Shown here: positions 6,677 through 12,590 of the stretch, piece after piece | How positions within the stretch are numbered: the first letter of the stretch is position 1 | Layout: every line of letters starts with the position of its first letter | Origin: CAYTCZ01 sp964436315 | Lineage (GTDB): Bacteria > Actinomycetota > Thermoleophilia > Gaiellales > Gaiellaceae | Assembly: GCA_964436315.1 (NCBI GenBank) | Contig: CAYTCZ010000081.1 | Coordinates: forward strand, 1-18,372 | Direction: 5' to 3' | DNA: 18,372 nucleotides | Translations under genes and position numbers: made by a program | The notes under the pieces: generated by a model | Database searches by the model: none | What the model was told of the DNA's origin: nothing | The model's input: only the letters and a program-made list of their open reading frames with translations

Positions 6677-6829
6677 GAAAGCTTCACCAAGACTCTGCTG
6701 GGCCTCCTTCTCTGAAACGACACGAGCTGCACGCAGCAGCCCGACGTTGCACCGAGTTTCTCGGTTAAACCCGCGCGAGGCTTGAGCCTGGCGGGTGAGG
6801 AACGGTGGGCTCCTGCTTGCAGAACCGTC
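6677..6829 (-). promoter_or_regulatory. Structured 5' leader of infC-rpmI-rplT
   Basis: About 150 nt between the candidate promoter and infC hold four inverted repeats: ACGGT/ACCGT around an inner CTGC-GCAG (6802-6828); CCCGC/GCGGG around AGGC-TTGA-GCCT (6770-6795), followed on the minus strand by TTTAA; ACCGAG-AAA-CTCGGT (6751-6765); and GCTGC/GCAGC (about 6728-6742). The second could act as an attenuator. Leaders of this operon are bound by L20 in some Firmicutes and proteobacteria, so autoregulation is plausible, but I cannot show homology. The rest of the gap to thrS holds no gene. Confidence 0.5.
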
Positions 6830-6857
6830 ATCCTAGCGCACTCGGAAACCTGGTCGA
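6830..6857 (-). promoter_or_regulatory. Candidate promoter of infC-rpmI-rplT
   Basis: On the minus strand TCGACC (6857-6852; 4 of 6 to TTGACA) and TAGGAT (6835-6830; 4 of 6 to TATAAT, fits TANNNT) are separated by 16 bp. This would start transcription near 6823, giving a leader of about 145 nt and separating the operon from thrS. Confidence 0.45.
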
Positions 6858-6915
6858 GGCACCGCCAGACAGACGAAGCTCGGAACCGATCGAACCGCGG
6901 AGGCGGGAGGACTCA

Positions 6916-8838
6916 TCAGCTGGGGAGTTCGCGAGCGGCTGCCGTTTTCCCGCCAACGTCCTCACGGAGTGCCTGGATCAGGCCGTCGAGATCGAGCGCG
7001 AACTGGTCTCCTCCGTGCCGCCGGACAGCGAGTTCATCGAAACTCTCCCGGTCGCCCCACACGACCACGTAGGGAATCTTCTCCACTTCTGCCTCTCTGA
7101 TGCGCTTTCCGAGCGTTTCGTCTCGCTCGTCGACCGAAGCCCGAAAGCCGGCCTTGCGCAAACGGTCGGCGAGAGATTCGGCATCTGTCCGGTGAGGCTC
7201 GGCGACCGGCAGGATTCGGATCTGCTCGGGTGCAAGGAAAAGAGGCAGATTTCCGCCGGTGTGCTCGAGCAGGATGCCGATGAACCGCTCGAGCGAGCCG
7301 AGCAGCGCCCGATGGATCATCACCGGACGGTGCTCGCGATTGTCGGCGCCGCTATAGGTCAGGGCAAAGCGTTCTGGAAGCTGAAAGTCGAGCTGGACTG
7401 TACCGAGTTGCCAGCCTCTCCCGAGCGTGTCCTCCGCATGAAGGTCGATCTTCGGTCCGTAGAAGGCCCCGTCCCCCTCGTTGACCAAGTGGTCGATCCC
7501 TTGCCGCTCGAGCGCGGCACGGAGTCCTTCCTCGGCCCGATCCCAGTCCTCGTCGGAACCGAGGCGGTTCTCGGGCCGTGTGGAGAGCTCGACCCGAATA
7601 TCGAAGTCAAAGAGCTCGTACAGAAAGAAGCCGAAGTTGAGGCAGCCGAGCACTTCGTCTTCGATCTGATCCTGGGTGCAGAAGATGTGCGCGTCGTCCT
7701 GATGGAACTCGCGTACACGAAGGAGTCCGTGGAGCGTCCCTGATGGCTCATCTCGGTGTAGCGTCCCAGCTTCCGCAAGCCGAAGGGGCAGCCCCCGATA
7801 GCTCCTGGCCCGGGCCGCGTAGACGAGGCAGTGGCCAGGACAGTTCATGGGTTTGAGTCCGTACTGGCGCTCCTCCGACTCGAGGGCGTACATGTGCTCT
7901 CGGAATTTCTCCCAGTGACCTGACGTCTCCCAAAGTTCGCGATCGAAGAGGAGTGGGGTCTTGACTTCCGCGTACCCCCGTTTCGCATTCTCGACCCGGC
8001 GCAGATCCTCGAGGCCGTTCCACACGACCATCCCTCGCTCGTGCCAGAACGGCATCCCGGGCGAGAGCTCCGAGAAGTGGAAGAGATCGAGATCGCGGCC
8101 CAGTCGACGGTGGTCGCGCCGCTGGGCCTCCTCAAGCAGGTTCAGATAGGCATCGAGATCTGCCTGCTCGAAGAACGCCGTCCCGTAGACACGGGTGAGT
8201 TGTGGTCGCGACGAGTCTCCTCGCCAGTACGCACCGGCGAGCGACAGCAGCTTGACGGCCTTGATCGGCTTCGTGTTCTGTAGGTGGGGACCGCGACACA
8301 GATCGGTGAAGTCACCCTGCGTGTAGAGCGTGATCGGCTCGTCGGCGTCGTCGACGAGTTCGACCTTGTAGGACTCGCCTTGCTCCTCGAAACGACGACG
8401 CGCATCTTCTCGGCCGATCTCAATGCACTCCCAGCTTCGGCCATCGGAGATCTCCCGTGCAATCTCCTCCTCGAGCATCCCGAGGATCTCCTCGCCGACA
8501 GGCTCGGGGAATTCGAAGTCGTAGTAGAAGCCGTTTTCGATCGGGGGACCGATCGCGACCTTCGTCCCTGGGTACAGTCGTCGGGCAGCCTCTGCGAGAA
8601 GGTGGGCCGAGGAGTGGCGCAGGACTGCGAGCGCATCGGGATCTTCGCGATCGCGAGTCGTGAGTATCTGAATCTCGTCGCCGTCGACCAGAGGGAGCCG
8701 CAGATCCTGAGACGATCCGTTCGCGCGGACAAGAACGGCTTGATCGGCAAGTTTCGGGCCAATCGCCCGCGCAGCATCGAGACCGGATGCACCATCCGGA
8801 AGCTCGAGCTCCGAGCGATCCGGGAGTACGACCTTCAC
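6916..8838 (-). CDS. thrS: Threonyl-tRNA synthetase
   Basis: 640 residues, almost the E. coli length. Domains in order: TGS (KVVLPDRSELELPDG, residues 2-65); the editing domain with HSSAH (His75 and His79) and the CRGPHL motif that clears mischarged Ser-tRNA; the class II catalytic core with FWHERGMVVWNGL, the zinc Cys in MNCPGHC, the zinc His in REFHQDDAH and the MIHRALLGSLER motif 3; and the anticodon-binding domain (IRILPVAEPH to the end). The open frame extends 25 codons further upstream, but GTG 8838 is the better start: it places the TGS domain at the N-terminus and overlaps the upstream gene's TGA by the classic GTGA junction, implying coupled translation. Confidence 0.97.
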   Translation of the reverse strand: MKVVLPDRSELELPDGASGLDAARAIGPKLADQAVLVRANGSSQDLRLPLVDGDEIQILTTRDREDPDALAVLRHSSAHLLAEAARRLYPGTKVAIGPPIENGFYYDFEFPEPVGEEILGMLEEEIAREISDGRSWECIEIGREDARRRFEEQGESYKVELVDDADEPITLYTQGDFTDLCRGPHLQNTKPIKAVKLLSLAGAYWRGDSSRPQLTRVYGTAFFEQADLDAYLNLLEEAQRRDHRRLGRDLDLFHFSELSPGMPFWHERGMVVWNGLEDLRRVENAKRGYAEVKTPLLFDRELWETSGHWEKFREHMYALESEERQYGLKPMNCPGHCLVYAARARSYRGLPLRLAEAGTLHRDEPSGTLHGLLRVREFHQDDAHIFCTQDQIEDEVLGCLNFGFFLYELFDFDIRVELSTRPENRLGSDEDWDRAEEGLRAALERQGIDHLVNEGDGAFYGPKIDLHAEDTLGRGWQLGTVQLDFQLPERFALTYSGADNREHRPVMIHRALLGSLERFIGILLEHTGGNLPLFLAPEQIRILPVAEPHRTDAESLADRLRKAGFRASVDERDETLGKRIREAEVEKIPYVVVWGDRESFDELAVRRHGGDQFALDLDGLIQALREDVGGKTAAARELPS

Positions 8839-9203
8839 GAGGCGGGAATCTCCTCCTCGACCGCTGCGCGGAGGTGCGACGGCGCCTTCAGCCAGTAGCT
8901 CTCGCGCAGCCACTCGAGCGCGGCCTCGAGCGAGGAGTCATCCGTGACGCGAGCAGTAATCCAGCCGTACCGCCCCACGTACCGGGCACGTCTCACGAAC
9001 GGAAGCAGGTAGGCGATCTCGCGTTCCTCGGTCGTCAACTTCACCGTAAGCTCAACATGATCGTCGTACACGCTCATGCTCCCGAACATGCGGTTGTCGG
9101 CCACTTTGAAGACCGGGTGGCCCCAGGGCTCGTCCTCGTAGGTCTCCGGGAGTGAGAGCGCGAGCTCTCGTACCTTAGCGGCGAGGGCGTCTGGAGTCAT
9201 CAC
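8835..9203 (-). CDS. MmcQ/YjbR-family protein
   Basis: A 122-residue protein of the MmcQ/YjbR (CyaY-like fold) family, recognised from the pattern ALSLPETYEDEPWGHPVFKVADNRMFG and the later YVGRYGWITARV with a Trp-Leu-rich C-terminal helix (EWLRESYWLKAP). Members are often annotated as DNA-binding, but no precise function is established. It begins GTG-ATG; a TAGGCT -10 box 6 nt before the GTG suggests a leaderless mRNA starting here. Its stop overlaps the thrS start (GTGA), so it is the first gene of the thrS transcript and its translation probably feeds ribosomes to thrS. No metal site or membrane segment is seen. Confidence 0.88.
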   Translation of the reverse strand: MMTPDALAAKVRELALSLPETYEDEPWGHPVFKVADNRMFGSMSVYDDHVELTVKLTTEEREIAYLLPFVRRARYVGRYGWITARVTDDSSLEAALEWLRESYWLKAPSHLRAAVEEEIPAS

Positions 9204-9209
9204 TCCGGG

Positions 9210-9277
9210 AGCCTAGCCGGATGCCCGTCCTGCATGGCGTGCTCCGGGGTGATTTCTGAACCTCAACACGCTAGGTT
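9210..9277. promoter_or_regulatory. Divergent promoter region between the MmcQ/YjbR gene and the CYTH-CHAD operon
   Basis: Minus strand: TAGGCT at 9215-9210 ends 6 nt before the GTG of the MmcQ gene, fitting a leaderless start. Plus strand: TAGGTT at 9272-9277, with a weak GTGATT -35 17 bp upstream, would start transcription near 9284 and give a short leader containing GGGAGG ahead of the TTG at 9299. Both calls rest on -10 similarity and spacing only. Confidence 0.4.
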
Positions 9278-9298
9278 TCGACAGGGAGGATTGGAGCT

Positions 9299-10726
9299 TT
9301 GAGGGAGACGCTCGAACGGGAGCTCAAGCTGAGTCCGAGAAACGGATTTCGGCTACCGGAGCTCCCCGGCAAGCGGCAGTCGGCGCGGGTGTTTACATCC
9401 ACGTACTACGACACGATGGAATACCGCCTGGCCCGCGGAGGCGTCACGCTTCGGCGACGCGTCGAGAACCGGAAGGGCCTCTGGCAACTCAAGTTTCCGA
9501 AGGGCGTCTCCCGACTCGAGCTGGAGGTGCCGGGAGGGCCTGGTGATCCGCCTGACGAGATGCAGAATCTGCTCACCGCCTTCACGAGAGGTCGGCGGCT
9601 CGATCCGGTGGCGAAGCTCCGAACCAAACGCGCCGGCGTCGTCGTGAAGGAGGGCGAGCGGGACGTCGCCGAGGTGGTGCTCGACGCGGTCGCCGTCATG
9701 AACGACGGTCGTGTATCTCAGAGCTTCCGGGAGCTCGAGATCGAACTCTTGGACGGCGAGGAAGCCGATCTTCATCGCCTCGACGTGGTGTTGCGGCTCG
9801 CCGGTGCCGATGACGCCGACGGTCGGCCCAAACTCCTCAGAGCACTCGATCTCCCGACGCCGCCTCTGGAAGTCACGCCCTCGAAGACCGCAAGTCCGCA
9901 CGAGCACCTTCGGTCGATGCTCCGACGGCAGCGCGACGCGATCATCCGTCACGACCCCGGGACGCGGCTCGGCACCGACGCCGAGGAGCTCCACCAGATG
10001 CGAGTCGCAACTCGTCGACTCCGGGCATTCCTCCGGGCCGGACGACCGCTGCTCGATGTCGAGTGGGCGGAGTCTCTGCGAGCGGAACTCGCCTGGCTCG
10101 GAAATGCGCTAGGACCGGTGCGCGATCTCGACGTCTTCACGGAGTACCTTCAGAACGAAGTTGGCCTTCTCGAGCCCGATGAGCAGCGAGTACTCGGACG
10201 GCTGTTTACTGCTCTCGACAAGGAGCGCGACGGCGTTCGCGCGGAGATGCTCGTTGCTCTCTCCTCGGAGCGATATCTGGCGCTGCTTGCACGGCTCGAC
10301 GCGCCGCCCTGGACGCGGCCGTCAAACGTCACACCGACTCAGATCGCCGCGAAGGAATTCAGGCGACTCCAGAAAGCCGTGAACGGTCTCGGGCCTGACC
10401 CGCAGGACGACGAGCTCCACGCAACCCGCATCAGGGGGAAGCGTGCCCGCTACGCAGCGGAGCTCGCGGAAGCAACCCGTGGAAAGCCCGCGACGTCGTT
10501 CATCACGCGGGCCAAAGACTTCCAGGACTGCGTCGGCGACCACCAGGACGCCGTTGTCGCGGAGGAGAAGATCAGGTCGTTCCTCCACGACGTCGGCGGC
10601 TCGCGAACGGCGTTTGCTGCCGGTCGTCTGGTCGAGATGCAGCGGGCGCGACGCCGCCACGCGCGAGCGGAGTTCCCGCGCGTCTGGAAGCGCCTGGAAA
10701 AGGCCGGAGTCAAGGCTTGGAAATAG
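9299..10726 (+). CDS. CYTH-CHAD fusion protein (triphosphate tunnel domain plus polyphosphate-binding domain)
   Basis: 475 residues. The N-terminal CYTH/triphosphate tunnel domain (1-200) has the ExExK signature ERELK (residues 6-10 area), TYYDT, TLRRR, WQLKFP, LELEVP, LRTKRAG and a closing FRELEIELLDG, so the charged tunnel that binds triphosphate and two metals looks intact. The CHAD domain (about 207-475) has its conserved His/Arg helices: LHQMRVATRRLRAFLRA at about 231, LGPVRDLDVF, HATRIRGKRARY and DCVGDHQDAVVAEE. CHAD domains are known to bind inorganic polyphosphate and locate to its granules. Start TTG 9299 is supported by GGGAGG 9 nt upstream and by placing ERELK at the N-terminus. 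It overlaps the Nudix gene by 10 nt and faces ppx-ppk, consistent with a polyphosphate role. The substrate is inferred. Confidence 0.92.
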   Translation: MRETLERELKLSPRNGFRLPELPGKRQSARVFTSTYYDTMEYRLARGGVTLRRRVENRKGLWQLKFPKGVSRLELEVPGGPGDPPDEMQNLLTAFTRGRRLDPVAKLRTKRAGVVVKEGERDVAEVVLDAVAVMNDGRVSQSFRELEIELLDGEEADLHRLDVVLRLAGADDADGRPKLLRALDLPTPPLEVTPSKTASPHEHLRSMLRRQRDAIIRHDPGTRLGTDAEELHQMRVATRRLRAFLRAGRPLLDVEWAESLRAELAWLGNALGPVRDLDVFTEYLQNEVGLLEPDEQRVLGRLFTALDKERDGVRAEMLVALSSERYLALLARLDAPPWTRPSNVTPTQIAAKEFRRLQKAVNGLGPDPQDDELHATRIRGKRARYAAELAEATRGKPATSFITRAKDFQDCVGDHQDAVVAEEKIRSFLHDVGGSRTAFAAGRLVEMQRARRRHARAEFPRVWKRLEKAGVKAWK

Positions 10727-11145
10727 AGGTCCGGGCCGGCGGCGGGCTGGTTTGGCGTCACCGACGCGGCGGCGAAATCGAGATTCTCGTCGTCCATCGG
10801 CCGAAGTACGACGACTGGGCATTTCCGAAAGGGAAGGCCAAATCGGACGAGACCGACGAGGACTGCGCACTCCGCGAAGTCGAAGAGGAAACAGGCCTCA
10901 TCTGCGAGCTAGGAGAGGAGCTGCCTTCGACGACGTACATCGACCCCAGGGGACGACGCAAGCTGGTGCGGTACTGGGCGATGCGTCCGCTCTCGGGAGA
11001 GTTTTCTCCGCACAAGGAGGTCGATGAAGTCCGCTGGCTGGCGGTCGCAGAGGCGCGAAACCTCCTGACCTACCCGAGAGATCGTGAAATCCTCGGGGAA
11101 CTCGTCGCGATGCACGGGAAGAGAGACTTGCAATCTCCGTCCTGA
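10717..11145 (+). CDS. Nudix hydrolase, resembling the N-terminal half of MutT1
   Basis: 142 residues with a perfect Nudix box, G39-x5-E45-x7-REVEEETGL (53-61), in a normal fold start (AGGGLVWRH, FPKGK). It would cleave a nucleoside diphosphate linked to another moiety; likely substrates are (8-oxo-)dGTP or diadenosine polyphosphates by analogy with mycobacterial MutT1, in which a Nudix domain is joined to a histidine-phosphatase domain. The partner domain is the next gene here, in the same frame after a single TGA. The TTG start overlaps the end of the CYTH-CHAD gene by 10 nt and has GGAG about 8 nt upstream. mutT1 also neighbours ppk1 in Mycobacterium tuberculosis, as far as I recall, matching the local context. 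Confidence 0.93.
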   Translation: MEIEVRAGGGLVWRHRRGGEIEILVVHRPKYDDWAFPKGKAKSDETDEDCALREVEEETGLICELGEELPSTTYIDPRGRRKLVRYWAMRPLSGEFSPHKEVDEVRWLAVAEARNLLTYPRDREILGELVAMHGKRDLQSPS

Positions 11146-11178
11146 TTGTCTAAATCCCGTATCCTCGACGACCACAGT

Positions 11179-11628
11179 ATGCCCCTCTATCTACTCCGCC
11201 ATGCCTCCGCCGGCCAGCGAGACGACGCTGACCCGAATGACTCAAAACGTCCACTCGACGACGAGGGTCGAGCTCAGGCGATTCGATTGGCCGATTTTCT
11301 GGCAGGAGAGGGCGTCGGCCGGATCCTTACGAGTCCCTACACGCGGTGCACCGAGACCGTTGAGCCGACGGCCTTGCAGCTCGGGCTTCCAATCGAAGCC
11401 GCGGACGAACTCATTGAAGGTGCAGCCCCGGAGCGGACGATCGAGCTGATCAGATCCCTCAACGGCGAGTCGGCGGTTCTCTGCACTCACGGCGACGTGA
11501 TCGTGAATGTCCTCGGCGAGGATGGCCACGCTGAGAAGGGCGCGGTCTGGGAACTCGAACTCAACGGCGAGGGCTTCGTGAGACGTCGCTACGTCCCGCC
11601 GCCCGCTCCGGCAACGTCTATCGCCTAA
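11179..11628 (+). CDS. SixA-like histidine phosphatase, resembling the C-terminal half of MutT1
   Basis: 149 residues of the short phosphoglycerate-mutase-like (RHG) family. Catalytic residues are present: R7-H8 in LLRHA, R56 in SPYTRC, and the second His in CTHGD (H104). DSKRPLDDEGRAQA (21-34) is typical of SixA and of the phosphatase half of MutT1. Roles in the family include removing phosphate from phosphohistidine proteins (SixA) or acting on nucleotides (MutT1 C-terminal half). I chose ATG 11179 because it places the RHA motif at the N-terminus; TTG 11146, directly after the Nudix TGA and in the same frame, would add 11 residues. No Shine-Dalgarno precedes the ATG; TATCCT at 11160-11165 could be a -10 box. 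The stop overlaps the convergent ppx stop by 3 nt. Confidence 0.9.
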   Translation: MPLYLLRHASAGQRDDADPNDSKRPLDDEGRAQAIRLADFLAGEGVGRILTSPYTRCTETVEPTALQLGLPIEAADELIEGAAPERTIELIRSLNGESAVLCTHGDVIVNVLGEDGHAEKGAVWELELNGEGFVRRRYVPPPAPATSIA

Positions 11629-12506
11629 GCTGCGATTCTCCTGGCGGCAAGCTCGACCGCCGCACCTTCGCGAATGCCGCCTTTGGCAACAGTGAACGGG
11701 ACGTGGAGGAGGCGTTGGACCTCGAGCAGGCAAATCGCCCCGGCCGCAAGCGTACGGGAGCGGAGCGGATCGAGTGAGAACGTCTTTGCGATCCTCTTTG
11801 ACGGGCGCTTCCGCAGGATCTTGAGAGCCGCGAGCAATTCTTCCTCGCCGAGGGTTCGACCCACAAGCTTGCGGAGACCACGCGCGCTTCCTCCCGTTGC
11901 GAGCGCGATCTTCGGGAGCGGCGGTGTCAGCGGTGAGAGGCAATCACGAACGAAGCCACGCGCATCGCGAATCTCGCGTTTGGTCGGAGGGTCACCGGTC
12001 AGATAGCGGGCTGTCAGTCGGAGCGAGCCGACATTCAGCGACTCACACCAGGCCGGGCCCCCATCGGCCGAGCCGACGAGGACCTCCGTCGAGCCGCCGC
12101 CGACGTCACAGACGGCGACGCTCTCGGCCAGACGGCCGGCCATCATGACGGCACCGCGATACGCGAGCACTCCCTCCTCATCGGTCGAGAGGACGCGAAC
12201 CGCCAATCCGGTTGCTCTCCCGAGCTTGGCAACGAGCTCGGCTCCGTTCTCTGCCTGACGGCCGGGGGCCGTCACGATGACCTCGATCTCGTCGACCTTC
12301 AGCTTTCGCGCTGCCTCCGCATACCGTCGTGCGACGGCCATCGCCCCGGTCAGTTTCTCGTCACCGATCCGGCCTGAGAGCTCGACGTCTTGGCCGAGAT
12401 GAAGACACGTGCGCTCCTCCGCTACTCGCTCGAGACCGGTCGACTCGGCCTCGGCAACGAGGAGACGCACGGTGTTCGACCCCACGTCGATGACGCCCAC
12501 ACGCAC
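11625..12506 (-). CDS. ppx: Exopolyphosphatase / Ppx-GppA family phosphatase
   Basis: 293 residues, the short Ppx/GppA type common in actinobacteria (actin/ASKHA fold). Phosphate-1 motif VIDVGSNTVRLL (residues 5-16), catalytic-region Glu in STDEEGVLAYRGA (110-111), phosphate-2 motif CDVGGGSTE (133-141), and the ALATGGSARGL motif in the second lobe are all present. It should shorten polyphosphate or hydrolyse (p)ppGpp/pppGpp; the family name cannot decide which. The GTG start lacks a Shine-Dalgarno but has AAGAAT 6 nt upstream, so it may be leaderless. A PHO box lies 21 bp beyond that -10 box. It follows ppk by 84 bp; the pair would let one regulator control making and breaking of polyphosphate. 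Confidence 0.93.
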   Translation of the reverse strand: MRVGVIDVGSNTVRLLVAEAESTGLERVAEERTCLHLGQDVELSGRIGDEKLTGAMAVARRYAEAARKLKVDEIEVIVTAPGRQAENGAELVAKLGRATGLAVRVLSTDEEGVLAYRGAVMMAGRLAESVAVCDVGGGSTEVLVGSADGGPAWCESLNVGSLRLTARYLTGDPPTKREIRDARGFVRDCLSPLTPPLPKIALATGGSARGLRKLVGRTLGEEELLAALKILRKRPSKRIAKTFSLDPLRSRTLAAGAICLLEVQRLLHVPFTVAKGGIREGAAVELAARRIAA

Positions 12507-12539
12507 AGTTGCATTCTTCGTGCCGCGTCGGCGGACATC

Positions 12540-12579
12540 GGAAAAACGGTGGTGAACTGGTGGAGAAGGTTTGGTGAAC
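12540..12579 (-). promoter_or_regulatory. PHO box upstream of ppx
   Basis: On the minus strand GTTCACC occurs at 12579-12573 and again at 12557-12551, exactly 22 bp (two 11-bp units) apart. The in-between unit is CTTCTCC (12568-12562) and a fourth degenerate unit is TTTTTCC (12546-12540). This 11-bp direct-repeat architecture with core GTTCACC is the one bound by PhoP in Streptomyces. The array ends 21 bp before the candidate -10 AAGAAT of ppx. Confidence 0.7.
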
Positions 12580-12590
12580 GACTCGGCGCG

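Noticed and set aside
6679..6693. Five-codon TTG leader peptide before infC
   Set aside because: The ribosome binding site is 12 nt from its TTG, longer than ideal, and so short a frame cannot be supported as a gene; kept only as part of the infC start question.
6805..7743. 312-codon plus-strand open frame starting in the infC-thrS gap
   Set aside because: Most of it is antisense to thrS, and no domain or ribosome binding site supports it.
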